DNA of 64,000 nt, from positions 124,001 to 188,000 of the forward strand of contig CAJNDS010002228.1 of assembly GCA_905221605.1 (NCBI GenBank), given 5' to 3'. Positions 21,151-31,013 of this stretch are shown here, piece after piece. Positions within the stretch are counted from its first letter, which is position 1, and every line of letters starts with the position of its first letter. The position numbers and the translations under genes were made by a program. Under the pieces are notes generated by a model. That model saw only the letters and a program-made list of their open reading frames with translations, ran no database searches and was not told the DNA's origin. The stretch is from Symbiodinium natans. Its lineage: Eukaryota > Sar > Dinophyceae > Suessiales > Symbiodiniaceae.

Positions 21151-22647
21151 ATGTCCGGCTTCACCGTCGATGAGCTGATCACCGCCCTCGTCCTGGCGAC
21201 CTCGACGCCGGATGCCGCCCTTACCCTCGTCGCGGCGATCCCTATATGCCGGTGAGGGAGAGGATGGTTGCGGCGCACGCCACGCTTTTGGCGCACGACC
21301 GCTTCGGCGATATCCTCCCGCCGAACCTGCCGTTCACGTCGCTCGCCCGCGACACGGCGGAGGTGGTCGACCATCCTGGGGCGGCATCCGCGTCCAAGCG
21401 GCGCAGAGCGGATCCGGCGAGGACTCCTTCGGCTCCGGCCCGATCATCGACGACCCGGAGGAGACGGAGGCGGCGCCGCCGGCGGACCAGGGCTACCTGA
21501 ACCACCCGGACATCCCGACGTCGTCGCCGAGGTGAACTTGGAGTGTGGACCGCCGCTGTCGTCTGGACCGCCGGAGGCTCCCCCTCGGGCCCAACCCGGC
21601 CTCTCCCTCGGCGGCGGCCTCCCTGAGCCAATGCCGGAGGATCGCGTTGACGACGTGGAGGCCCGGCGTAACCGCCACCCCATCGAGGAGGAGAACGAGG
21701 GGCCCGCCCACAGCGCCGAGCCGTCGACGGTGATCCCGGCGGCTACCAAGGCCCGGCCTGTGCCCGTCAAGGCGGCGCCGAAGAGCCCCTTCCCGCCGGT
21801 CGACCCGGCGCCGAAGGCCAAGCTCATTACCAAGGCCCCCCCGGTGGAGGTCCCTCGTCGTCGAGGTCCACGCAGTTGAGTCGACAGCCGGTGTGGCATG
21901 CGGCGGGCTTCCCATCTGAGGCCGAGGCTCGGGTCGCGGCGTCCAGTACCTTCACCGACGGCGCCGAGCTGGGCCGGCGCTTGTGGGCCGTCGACGACCC
22001 GATTTATGAGGCCTACGGCCCGCCTCTTCCTCGACGCCGGCTGCAGCCGCCGACAGGCCGAAGGCCCCGCCGCCCCGCCTGCCTGCTGACATCGACGCCG
22101 GCGAGCGCCTCCGCCGTATCGAGCGGCTTGAGTTTCAGGCCCTCGAAGAGGCGCGTGCCAATGCAGCGGCGCAGGCGAGGATTGAGGCGGACCTGTCGGC
22201 GGATGGGCGCTACTCGGCGTACAAACGCCGTATGGAGCTCCGGGGGCGACGACGGAGCACTCCGCCCCGGCGGGATCGGCGTTGGACCAGCTCGTCGTCC
22301 CGTCCCTCCGCGCCGTCGCCGAGAGGGAGCGGGACAGCCGGCTCCAGCCCATGCCGGCGTCCGACGCCGCATCCTACTGGGTGATCGCCGCCCTCCCGCC
22401 CGGCGTCAGGGGAGGGAGGATTTCGGCGGCGCACACGGAGCGGCGGCGCCACATCTGTGGCTGGTGCGCCTGCCCGTGTCCGACGCGGCGGGAGTGCCAC
22501 GGCGATGGCCGGTGCTTGCGCCCCATCGTGCTCGGCGTGGACAATCGCCACAACGCCCACGAGTGCGACGATTGCCACCGGCGCTCGCACCACACGGCCC
22601 GGCGAGCCCTCCTAGCGGCCATTGACGAGCCGCCGCCAGCGCCGTGA
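21151..22647 (+). pseudogene. gag-like region of the DIRS element, frameshifted
   Basis: Starts at ATG 21151 (MSGFTVDELITALVLATSTP) 27 nt after A1. The frame breaks near 21240 and at several later points; open pieces continue through RFGDILPPNLPFTSLARD, a Pro/Arg-rich middle and, at 22282-22647, a C-terminal piece with a dense Cys/His cluster (HICGWCACPCP, CHGDGRC, HECDDCHRRSHHTARR) that could bind zinc and nucleic acid, as gag proteins do. Position directly behind the 5' repeat fits gag. No closer family call is possible by eye. The long opposite-strand frames here are GC-rich shadows. Confidence 0.6.
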
Positions 22648-23119
22648 AGACGGTCCTCGCCTCCGTCGACTACCCCGACGCCGCGCCCGACGAGGTCCTC
22701 GACGGCGACTTCATTTTGGCACGCAGGGTAGTTCGGCGTTTTTCCCGGCAAAGCCCGGCAGAGACCCGCCCCCGGCGAAGACCGGTACCGGCGGCATCTT
22801 CCTTGGAAAAACGTCGTCTGTCCTCCGGCGCTTGTTTGCTGCTTGTTGCCCCGACCCCTCCTCCCCCTTCGCCCCGTCGTTTCGACTCCTTTTTCTTTTT
22901 CCTTTGGTTCAAGCCTCCTCGCGGAGTCTTCCCGGTCGCCCTTCGCGGGGCTCGGGCATCATGCAGGCGCCGGCTCCCGGCACATTCGGCGAACTGGTGC
23001 AGCTGGCCTCCGACGCTGGGTTGAGCCAATTCCTGCCCACGATCGGGCATTACCAGCGTGCATGAGTTACCCGCCGCGGCGCCCCGCCTGCTAGCGGAGG
23101 GCGTCCCGGCTGAGGCGCT

Positions 23120-24147
23120 GTGGAGATCCTGGCGACGCTTCCCAGGAAGGCCAATGCTGCCACGCCGACACCGACGTCTCTCGTGGTGCCGACGAGATCC
23201 GACGTACCGGTGAGACGGCGAGAGGCGTCCGCCTCACTTCAGGCGGCGCTGACCGCGGCGGAGCCCGCCAACAGGAAGAGAGCCTTGAAGGCCCTCGACG
23301 CAGACATCCTCGCGTCCACCAGGGGACCGATTGAGTCCCGGATCAGGACCTGGCGGCGAGGCATGGGGTTTGGAACCATGGCCCGTCGACGGCGAGGTCA
23401 TTCGGGCCGTGGCCGCCTCTCTCAAGGCTGGGGCGTACAGATCCGCCCAGCTTTACTTCGACGCGGCGACGGTCTCGCCGATCCTGATCAGGATGATGCG
23501 GCGCTGCTCTCGCTCCATCACTAGGGGACTACCGGCAGCGAACCTCAAAGAGGCCTTCCCGCTGCAGGCCCTTGCGACGGCCATCCCGACGCGGGTCCCG
23601 TCTCCTTTCGTCTTCCACTCGGCGGAGCACTTCCTCGACGTGCTCATCCTGGCCACGTGGTTCATGTTGAGGTCTCCCTCATGCTACCGCTGCATAAGAC
23701 GGCCACCGGCGGAGAACGCCTTCTGACCCGGCGATCCCTGAGATGCGTCTGCGTGGCGGAGGTGCACCCACTCTGCCCTGTGCACGCAGCTCGGCGCCAC
23801 CTGGCCAGGCTTCGGCTGCGCGGGGTCGTCAACCCGGACGATCCTTTGGTGCCGGGTCCTACCGGCGGCGGGTTCTCCAAGCACTCCTTCGTCGATGCGG
23901 CTGTCGCCTGCTTGTCTACGTGGACCCGTTCGGCCGCCGCAGGCTCCGCTTCCAGGGCCATCTGGCACGGGTGGCGGGAGCGTCCTTCCTCGCGGCGAGA
24001 GGGATCCCTCTGCCGGTGGTCCAGCTGCTAGGCCGCTGGTCGTCCTGGGCCATCCTCCCATATACCCAGGTCGGCCCCACTGGCACTGGCCCCGTCCGCG
24101 CCGGCAAGCCCTGGTGGGGAATCAGGGCACGCCCGCGGCGCCGCTAG
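23120..24147 (+). pseudogene. tyrosine recombinase of the DIRS element, frameshifted
   Basis: Catalyses DNA strand exchange for integration. Across at least three frames one reads a core-binding domain (DGEVIRAVAASLKAGAYRSA, then QLYFDAA near 23440), the start of the catalytic domain (ILATWFMLR near 23650-23675), PLCPVHAARRHLARLRL, then HLARVAGASFLAARG (His/Arg of the HxxR motif at 23959-23970), VVQLLGRW (24016-24039) and the presumptive nucleophile Tyr in LPYTQ (24061). HxxR, G(R/H)W and Tyr are in the expected order and spacing. Breaks occur near 23390, 23670 and 23930. It lies upstream of the reverse transcriptase, unlike elements where the recombinase is last. Confidence 0.8.
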
Positions 24148-24960
24148 TCGACCTCACCACCGATGAGCCGGTCGGACCGCAGCTGCCGTCTCCGCCGCCC
24201 TCGGCTCCGTCCAGTCGACGTGGACGACCTGCTGCCCGGCGTGGCCTTTGTCCCGAAGCCTGACTTCCACAGGGCTGTCGCCGACGAGCAGGTGTCGTCC
24301 GACGACTCTCCCACGACGGCCCCCTCAACGCTCAGCTCCGCCACCGACGTGATCTCTGAGACCACATCCAGGACGCCGCCTCCGACACGTCGATCTGAGC
24401 TGTGGTGGGCCTGGGCCGCCGGCGCGACGGCCGACGATCTCTTCCGGACTCAATGTCGGCCTGCCTCGGTCGTCCCATCCCGACCGCCGCCGCCGACGCA
24501 GCGCCCTGGTCTGGGGGGGCCTTCGGCGCCGGTGCCGCAGCCGCTGCCGATGCAGCTCGGCGCGGCGACGTCGCCTGGTGGGCCTCCACCGCAGAAGGCT
24601 CCAGCACTCCGACACCCACGCCGCCGTCGGCGACGGACGTGTGGTCGAGACCGTGCGGCTTTTTCCTTCCGCGCCGCGGCGAGCCACAGACCCAACCCTT
24701 CGTCCCGTGGGAGCGGGTCAACATGTGGCACCAGCGCCAGCTGCTGACCGCCGCCGCCCACCTGGCATGCAGCGGCGAGTCTCCTTCCGCCGCATCATCG
24801 GGCGTGGATCGGGACCAGGGCCATCGTCGAAGTGGTCGGGAGGCCCGCACCTCTCCCCCCCCTTGGGGTCCTCACGGCGGTCATGTCGCGACGGTCTGCA
24901 GCCTTTTCGCTTGTGTAGCGCCCCCCCCCCCCCTCAAGCCCGCCTACCTTCCCGGCGAAC
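24148..24960 (+). other. DIRS interior between recombinase and next ORF
   Basis: GC-rich, open in shifting frames (Ala/Pro/Arg/Ser-rich), without a recognisable domain. A run of about 14 C near 24919 precedes the next start codon. Probably the tail of the recombinase frame plus a spacer. Confidence 0.5.
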
Positions 24961-25956
24961 ATGGCGATCGCCGCGGCAGCATCGGCGATGGTCGACTTCA
25001 ACGACCTCGCGGCGCAGGCTGGCGCGGCACCGCCGGTTGTGGCCTACCTCCGTGCTCGCGGCGTCGACCGGACCTCGACGCTGGCCCTCATCGCCCTCGA
25101 CGTCGAGGCCCTCCAGAAGTCCATCATCCAGGACTACGTCGACGGCATCGACATAGCCGGGGTCACCCACAAGGCCGACCCGATCCACGCCGACGTCGCC
25201 CGGGCGATCATCATCCACATGTGGTCCGAGGCTCGTCGTCAGTGGACCATACACACGGCGATTCCGGCGCCGCCAGCTGCGGCAGCGCAGCCACCCGCAC
25301 AGGCGTCGGCGTCCCAGGCGCCCCACAATGCCAGGGTCGACGAGAAACCGCCGAAAACTTTCTCCGCCTGGCAGACGCAGGTGGAGAGCTACAACGCTCG
25401 CCTGCTCGACGGCGAACGCCGTCGCTTCCCCACTCAGGCGCTCCTCGGCGCCGAAGAGGTCTTGGCGCGGATGTGGCATGAGCACACCGTGACCAAGTCC
25501 TATACGCCGGTCAGTCTCTCCGAGATTTTGGCCCGGCGTACTTACCAGGCCTCCGGCGAGATCAACCCCTACGCCATCCGGCGTGCTGCCTCGGCGACTG
25601 AGGAGAAGGACTGGGTCCCCAGGACGCTCCTCGCCGTCATCGACGGAGCCGACTCGGTCAGTGGGCTTGGACCCTGGCCTGATCGGGCATTGCGCGATCG
25701 ACACATTCGTCGACTGCCATGGTTCGTCGCCAAGGCTCGGTCTCGCCCGGGCATGATGGAGCAGGTCGTCGATTTCTGGTCGGCGATCGGGTGGACCCTG
25801 GCCATGGATCTCCGCCTCGGCAAGTCGTTCGCCGAAGCGACGAAGGAGATCATGGAGAACCACGCCCTCTTCTACGACGCCATGGCCAAACCGCCGAAGG
25901 CTCCGCCGAAGACTGGAAAATCCGAACCGTGGCCCTGCCCGACGTGGTCTGCATGA
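24961..25956 (+). CDS. 331-residue ORF of the DIRS element, N-terminal part of pol
   Basis: An intact frame from ATG (MAIAAAASAMVDFNDLAAQA) to TGA. It begins with a predicted helical domain (APPVVAYLRARGVDRTSTLA, then LIALDVEALQKSIIQDYVDG), an Ala/Pro linker and a longer domain ending near DLRLGKSFAEATKEIMENHA. The sequence then continues in another frame (RTVALPDVVCMNHLVEPPAQ) into the reverse transcriptase, so it is probably the N-terminal part of the pol polyprotein cut by a frameshift near 25915. The 436-residue frame on the opposite strand is a shadow. Confidence 0.65.
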   Translation: MAIAAAASAMVDFNDLAAQAGAAPPVVAYLRARGVDRTSTLALIALDVEALQKSIIQDYVDGIDIAGVTHKADPIHADVARAIIIHMWSEARRQWTIHTAIPAPPAAAAQPPAQASASQAPHNARVDEKPPKTFSAWQTQVESYNARLLDGERRRFPTQALLGAEEVLARMWHEHTVTKSYTPVSLSEILARRTYQASGEINPYAIRRAASATEEKDWVPRTLLAVIDGADSVSGLGPWPDRALRDRHIRRLPWFVAKARSRPGMMEQVVDFWSAIGWTLAMDLRLGKSFAEATKEIMENHALFYDAMAKPPKAPPKTGKSEPWPCPTWSA

Positions 25957-27462
25957 ACCACCTCGTGGAGCCGCCGGCGCAGGACGTCTTCGTGGCGGCG
26001 TCCTTCCCCATTCTACAGTTTGACGAGAACGGGGAGGAAAAGCTCCGCCGGCGAGGACTGGCCACAACAGCACAGTCAGGGCCAGGGACGTCCCGACGCA
26101 CCACTTCATCGATGACTTCGTCGACATGGCGAGGTGCCTGGTGGAGACCGGCGGTGACGCCCGCGTCTTCGGCCACGACCTGTGGTCGGCGTACCGCCAG
26201 TGGGCCGTGAAACATCCGGCCCACTCGGGCACGTTCCTGGCCACCGACCACGGCGTGACCCTTTGGTTTCACCTGGCCATGTGCTTCGGCGCCGCAGCCT
26301 CGGTCTGGAACTTCAACCGCGCCGGCGACGCCCTTCAGGCCTTGCTCCGGGCGCTCCTCCTCGTCTTCGGCGGCCACTACGTCGACGACTTCAACGCCCT
26401 CGAATTCGCCGAGACGGCGTCGGCCTTCGAAGCTTTCGCCGTGCTGTTCGACCTCCTCGGCCTTCGCACGAAGGCATCCAAGGCGCAGGCGCCGGAGGTG
26501 GCGCGCGTCGTTCAGGGAGTCCACCTTCGGGTCACCGACGAGGGGATCGAACTGTCCCCGACGGAGAGGCGCCGAGCCAAGATCCTGGCGATCATCGATC
26601 AGACGCTCGCCGAGAATACGCTGACGCCCGCCGTCGCCCACAGGCTGGCGGGTCGCCTTTCTCACCCAGGCGATCTTCGGCGCGCTCGGCAAGGCAGCCA
26701 TCAAGCCGATCTACGCCAGGGCAGTCGACGTCGCCCGCACATCCGACGACCACCTCTCAGTGGGACTGGCGGCGGCCCTGCGGGCGCTGCGGGGCATGCT
26801 CAAACAGGTCCGCCCCAGATTCGTCCCCTTCGCGCCGGCGGAAAAGAACATGGCGGTGCTCTACGCCGACGCATTTTTCCAGGAGGGCGACGTGATCCAC
26901 AAGGCGGGCCACGTCCCGCCGGCGGCGAAGGCGGCGCCACGCGACAGGTGGCACAACGGCTGGGGGTTTGTCCTCCGGATCGGGGCGGCGACGTACTACA
27001 GCCGAGGACGGATACCCGACACATTCCTCCGTCAGGCGGGCGTTCATCTACGTCCTCGAGATCGTCGCGCAGCTCCTCCCCCTGCTGGCCTTCGGCGACC
27101 GCCTGCCGCAGTACTGGTTGGCGTACATCGACAACGTCGCCGGCCAGTGCGCCCTGCTCAAGGGCTATGGGAAGGATCCGGCGGTCAACGGCCTTCTCTC
27201 GGCGTTTTGGGCCACGGCGGCGAGGTACAACTGGTACCCCGACTTCCGCCGTGTCCCCTCCAAGGCCGACATATCCGACGCCGTCTCGCGCGACGACTTG
27301 TCGCAGGCGACGGAGTTGGGCTGGACCTGGACTGACCTTCCCGTCGACGCCATCCTCGCCGTCCTCTTCCAAGCGGCCGGCGACATCGACTACGCCACGG
27401 ACGCCGCTGGCGACGACCTTGTGAGGGTTGCTAAGGATTTTTGGCCGAGTGCCGGCGCATGA
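25915..27462 (+). pseudogene. reverse transcriptase and RNase H of the DIRS element
   Basis: Copies element RNA into DNA. Reading across frames: VPTHHFIDDFVDMARCLVE (from ~26090), GHDLWSAYRQWAVKHPAHSG, LAMCFGAAASVWNFNR, then the catalytic YVDDFNALEF (26378 onward), and a thumb-like region to ~26660. After a frame change FGALGKAAIKPIYARAVD leads to an RNase H-like domain: VLYADAFFQ (26860), FIYVLEIVAQLLPLL (27040), YIDNVAGQCALLKGYG (27125) and VPSKADISDAVSRDDL (27253). The RT frame from 26126 is open for ~190 codons; shifts occur near 26070, 26660 and 27030. This kind of RT with FGAAASVW...HYVDDF is typical of pol-like genes I associate with dinoflagellates. Confidence 0.85.
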
Positions 27463-27476
27463 TGGGGGCAGGGGGC

Positions 27477-27618
27477 GCCGGGCGGGTGCAGAATGCGCCC
27501 CGGCGCCGGCCTCGACACTTCGGCGGACTGGAATACTCGAGCGCCTTCTGCGCTTCGTCGCAAAACGACTGTCGTCTCCAGTCTGCCAGTTTTGGTTAGT
27601 ATGTAAGCGGCGTTTGTC
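27477..27618 (+). repeat. split direct repeat B1
   Basis: 142 bp from GCCGGGCGGGTGCAGAATGC to GCGGCGTTTGTC, repeated as B2 at 27745-27886; directly followed by A2. Confidence 0.9.
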
Positions 27619-27703
27619 GTGTAGCACACTTGTGTGCGTAGGGACAAACTGAGCGTCGTCCGCCGAAGCCGACGATTCGCTCAAACGCGCCGCTTTCGAT
27701 TTT
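27619..27703 (+). repeat. split direct repeat A2
   Basis: 85-bp copy of A1, adjacent to B1 and separated from B2 by 41 bp. Confidence 0.92.
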
Positions 27704-27744
27704 CCCACCCACTACCGACCCAGAGTGCCAGCCGCCAGTCGACG

Positions 27745-27886
27745 GCCGGGCGGGTGCAGAATGCGCCCCGGCGCCGGCCTCGACACTTCGGCGGACTGGA
27801 ATACTCGAGCGCCTTCTGCGCTTCGTCGCAAAACGACTGTCGTCTCCAGTCTGCCAGTTTTGGTTGGTATGTAAGCGGCGTTTGTC
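27745..27886 (+). repeat. split direct repeat B2, 3' end of DIRS element
   Basis: 142-bp copy of B1 (a TTAG/TTGG difference near the end). After GTTTGTC the sequence departs from B1, marking the element boundary. Confidence 0.9.
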
Positions 27887-27939
27887 TCGACGAACATGTC
27901 AAAGCCCAAATCAGCCAAGTGAGGTTCGTAAATGTTGAT

Positions 27940-28000
27940 TGGGATGTTCCCCCTTATGCAAACCGTCCTCAATAGGGATTCTAATGGGGGAGGTACCTAT
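27940..28000. mobile_element. MITE-like element, family A, truncated copy
   Basis: TGGGATGTTCCCCCTTATGC and GTCCTCAATAGGGATTCTAAT match the left half of family A; the right inverted end is lost. Confidence 0.6.
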
Positions 28001-28117
28001 CAAGAATATTGAACAACAGATAACAAAAGTATGTTTGTCCTAGGTATGCAAGGGGCTGTAGGGTGATTGATCCAAGAACAGTTTTCGGGGCAGCCTCAGG
28101 TGCCTATAACAGCAAAA

Positions 28118-28425
28118 GCCTAAACCCTAAACCCTAAACCCTAAACCCTAAACCCTAAACCCTAAACCCTAAACCCTAAACCCTAAACCCTAAACCCTAA
28201 ACCCTAAAGCCTATCGAACAGCAAACTTGGGCCCAAAAATCCTCAAGTCTCAACTGAGGAACCTGGTGGCCGAGCTTACGGCGCCCTCCGCCGGCGGTGA
28301 AGCCGTGGCAGAGACGGCCCCTTCCCAGGGACTTTTTGGGTTGAGGGTTCAGGTTTAGGGTTTAGGGTTTAGGGTTTAGGGTTTAGGGTTTAGGGTTGAG
28401 GGGTTTAGGGTTGAGGGGTTTAGGG
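28118..28425 (+). CDS. exon candidate (28248-28328) between CCCTAAA and TTTAGGG arrays
   Basis: 28118-28208 is pure CCCTAAA; 28352-28425 is TTTAGGG. Between them 28248-28328 (after CTCAAG) reads SQLRNLVAELTAPSAGGEAV and AETAPSQ, a short helix then Ala/Ser/Pro linker. Coding-like; gene unknown. The span given includes both arrays because they frame the exon. Confidence 0.45.
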
Positions 28426-28630
28426 GGTTTGAGAGGGCTTCTTGAGAGGGCTTCTAAGGGCGTGACTTCTGCATGAGGGTGCTACACTCACCGGTTCCCC
28501 ATGACCGGAGTGGATTTGCTTGAGTGCGCCCGAATTTAGGAGACCTCATATCATCCCAAAACTGGTCCCCCAAAGCCCCAAGACCCAAAATGCCGAACCG
28601 AAACGCTGGAAAGCTGCACCAAAACCCATC

Positions 28631-28833
28631 AAACCCTAAACCCTAAACCCTAAACCCTAAACCCTAAACCCTAAACCCTAAACCCTAAACCCTAAACCCT
28701 AAACCCTAAACCCTAAACCCTAAACCCAAAAGAAGCCCGCAAAGCGAGGCCAACGCTGCCGCGCAGATGCGCCAGGCGCTGGCCGCGCAGCTGAAGCAAA
28801 GCCTGAGGCGGCCTTTGCTGGCTATCCTCCTTG
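28631..28833 (+). CDS. helical exon (28745-~28833) after a CCCTAAA array
   Basis: Array 28631-28727, then from a CAAAG acceptor EANAAAQMRQALAAQLKQSL and RRPLLAILL: an amphipathic helix rich in Ala/Gln/Leu. Downstream (28845-29140) the DNA becomes G-rich with T runs and degraded TTTAGGG. Probably the same gene as 28248-28328. The donor is not clear. Confidence 0.45.
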
Positions 28834-29148
28834 GGTTTTCAGATTTTTTTTTTTTTTTTGGGGGGGGGGTTTTAGGGTTAGGGTTGTTAGGGGGGTTTTG
28901 GGGTTTACGGGTTTCCGGGTTTTGGGGGTTTACTGGCGTTTTGAAGGCTTTGGGGGGGTTTTGTTTTGAGGGGGTGTTTTGAGGGGTTTTAGGGCTGCAA
29001 GAGACCCTGAGGGATCCTTGGCCCAGGGGTTCGGCTGTAGGGCTTGGGGGTTTAGGGGTTTTAGGGGTTTTAGGGGTTTGGGGTTTAGGTTTTGGGGTTT
29101 AGGGTTTGGAGTTTAGGGTCTCTTAGGGTTTGGAGTGGGGTTGTTCAG

Positions 29149-29214
29149 AAACTTTTCATTGCTAAGCCAGACAAGCCGTACTTGGAGATTTGGGTCTCTT
29201 CGGGACCTGTACAG
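29149..29214 (+). CDS. exon candidate, 22 codons, CAG|GT donor
   Basis: Open frame KLFIAKPDKPYLEIWVSSGP VQ between TTCAG and CAG|GTCCAT, preceded by degraded TTTAGGG repeats. Mixed hydrophobic/charged composition suggests a folded domain piece. No family recognised. Confidence 0.4.
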
Positions 29215-29404
29215 GTCCATCACCCAAACCCCAGGGCCCGGCCTGGGACCACCTTGAAACCTCTTCTGGGACCCTTTCTGCGACTCTTCTGGGACCCTCA
29301 GTGGGACCCTGAACTACTCCAAACCTGACTGAGGCCTGGGCCCCTTGAAGCCCCCTGCCTTAGGACCCTCAACCGTGGAAGGAGGAAGTATTTTGGAAGC
29401 AGGC

Positions 29405-29687
29405 ACTAAAACCCTGAACCCTAAACCCGAAACCCTAAACCCCAAACCCTAAACCCCAAACCCCAAACCCTAAACCCCAAATTGATTAGGTTAAACTCGT
29501 TTTGGTCGCCTGGGACGGAGTGTTGTGGCACAGCCGGGCCACGGCTGCGCTTCACCACTGCCCTAAACCCTAAACCCTAAACCCTAAACCCTAAACCCTA
29601 AACCCTAAACCCTAAACCCTAAACCCTAAACCCTAAACCCTAAACCCTAAACCCTAAACCCTAAACCCTAAACCCTAAACCCTAAAC
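29405..29687. repeat. two CCCTAAA arrays with an 80-bp insert
   Basis: Degenerate repeats (29405-29480) and a pure array of ~18 units (29562-29687) enclose 80 bp whose frame LVAWDGVLWHSRATAALHHC is open and may be an exon. Confidence 0.75.
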
Positions 29688-29691
29688 TGAA

Positions 29692-29806
29692 GACCGGCCC
29701 CCTTTCCAGCGATAGGGGCCGGTCGTTAGCAGGCCACCGGCAGGGGCCTGCGGACCCGTAGGCGAAGGCCGAAAGGCGAGCCGTAGGGTCCTGGACCTCA
29801 GGTCCA
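29692..29806. ncRNA. cluster of four adjacent hairpins, possible structured RNA
   Basis: Four stems follow one another almost without spacers: (1) GACCGGCCCC/GGGGCCGGTC, 29692-29724, 10 bp; (2) GCAGGCC/GGCCTGC, 29729-29751, 7 bp; (3) 29752-29791, GGACCC/GGGTCC closing a symmetric GTA/GTA internal loop, then GGC/GCC and GCC-GAAA-GGC with a GNRA-type tetraloop; (4) TGGACCT/AGGTCCA, 29792-29806. The GC-rich cluster begins right after a CCCTAAA array and sits before a 42-bp minisatellite. I see no hammerhead core (no CUGAUGA) and cannot match it to a known RNA class. Strand unknown because stems are symmetric. Confidence 0.4.
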
Positions 29807-29905
29807 CGCGGCGCTCGAATAGGCCGCTTCTGTCAGCCTATATAATGATAGCCCTAAACCCTGCACAAACGACCGGGCAGGCTTGAAAACCGCCCCCTAG
29901 ACGAG

Positions 29906-30990
29906 GACTTGAAATTAAGGCCCGGAATGAGAGGTTTGCTTCTCCCGAGGGAACCCAAAATTAGGGCCCGGAGGCTTAAATTAAGGGTTTGGGAACCTAA
30001 AATTAAGGCCCGGAGGCTTAAATTAAGGGTTTGGGAACCTAGAATTAAGGCCCGGCGGCTTAAATTACGGGCTTGGGAACCTAAAATTAAGGCCCGGAGG
30101 CTTAAATTAAGGCTTTGGCCCTACCTTCAAGGACGGAGGCTTAAATTAAGGGTTTGGGCACCGAAAATTAAGGCTTGGCAGCCTAAATTAAAGGTTTGGG
30201 AACCTAAAATTTAGGCCCGGAGGCTTAAATTAAGGGTTTGGGAACCTAAAATTAAGGCCTGGAGGCTTAAATTAAGGGTTTGGGATTAAGGGTTTGGGGA
30301 ACCTAGAATTAAAGCTCGGAGGCTTAAATTCCGGGCTTGGGAATCTAAAATTAAGGCCCGGAGGCTTAAGTTAAGGGTTTTGGAACCTAAAATGAAGGGT
30401 CGGAGGCTTAACTTAAGGGTTTGGGACTACGTTTAAGGCCCGGAGGCTTAAATAAAAGGCTTGGGAACCTGACAAAATTAGGCCTGGAGGCCTAAAATAA
30501 CGGGTTTGGGAACTTAAAATTAAGGCCCGGAGGCTTAAATTAAGGGTTTGGGAACTTAAAATTAAGGCCCGGAGGCTTAAATTAAGGGTTTGGGAATTCA
30601 AAATTCAGGCCCGGAAGCTTAAATTAAGGGTCTGGGAACTTAAAATTAAGGCCCGGAGGCTTAAATTAAGGGGGTTTGGGAATTTAAAATTAAGGCCCGG
30701 AGGCTTCAAATAGGGTTTGGGAACCTAAATCAAGGGTCGGAAGTTTGGGAACCCACGTTTAAGGCCCGGAGGCTTAAATTAAGGGTTTGGGAACCTAAAA
30801 TTACGGCCCGGTGGCTTGAATCACGGGTTGGGGAACCTCAAATTAAGGCCCGGAGGCTTAAATTAAGGGTTTGGGACTTTAGGGAGGGCCAGTTTGCTCA
30901 TCCCGGTGACAAAGAAGGAGGACTTCCTGATTAAACTTAGGGTTTGGGACTTGAAAAATATATGCCCGGCGGCTTAGGTTAAGGGTTTGA
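29906..30990. repeat. 42-bp minisatellite, about 25 units
   Basis: The unit GGCTTAAATTAAGGGTTTGG + GAACCTAAAATTAAGGCCCGGA is repeated with point changes and small indels over more than 1 kb. Because 42 is a multiple of three, one + frame (29909-30214) stays open and encodes a 14-residue basic repeat (KIKARRLKLRVWEP). Frame loss after seven units argues that this is incidental. Confidence 0.9.
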
Positions 30991-31013
30991 ACATGCTTTG
31001 AAAGTTTGCTAAG

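Larger units (their letters stand above)
21040..27886 (+). mobile_element. DIRS-order tyrosine-recombinase retrotransposon with split direct repeats, decayed
   Basis: Terminal structure is A1 (21040-21124) ... B1 (27477-27618) - A2 (27619-27703) - B2 (27745-27886). A1 and A2 are 85-bp copies; B1 and B2 are 142-bp copies with about one difference. B1 and A2 are directly adjacent. This A1...B1-A2-B2 order is the split-direct-repeat layout of PAT/Ngaro-type DIRS elements, which integrate through a circular intermediate with a tyrosine recombinase and leave no target-site duplication. Inside are a gag-like region with a Cys/His cluster, a tyrosine recombinase, a second ORF and reverse transcriptase plus RNase H, all on the + strand. 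GC content is visibly higher than in the flanks. Frames shift repeatedly, so this copy is dead or the assembly carries indels. Confidence 0.88.

Noticed and set aside
21444-22352. 302-residue minus-strand ORF
   Set aside because: Pro/Gly/Arg/Ser-rich shadow of the GC-rich gag-like region; no domain, and the element's identified genes are all on the + strand.
24934-26244. 436-residue minus-strand ORF
   Set aside because: Antisense to the intact 331-codon ORF and RT; Arg/Gly/Val-rich composition typical of a codon-bias shadow.
21040-27703. Long terminal repeats of an LTR retrotransposon
   Set aside because: The 85-bp A repeats are too short, the second is flanked by the B1/B2 repeats, no protease or DDE integrase is seen, and a tyrosine recombinase is present.
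29692-29806. Hammerhead or other self-cleaving ribozyme
   Set aside because: No CUGAUGA/GAAA core in the right order and no HDV-type nested pseudoknot could be drawn; kept only as an unassigned structured element.
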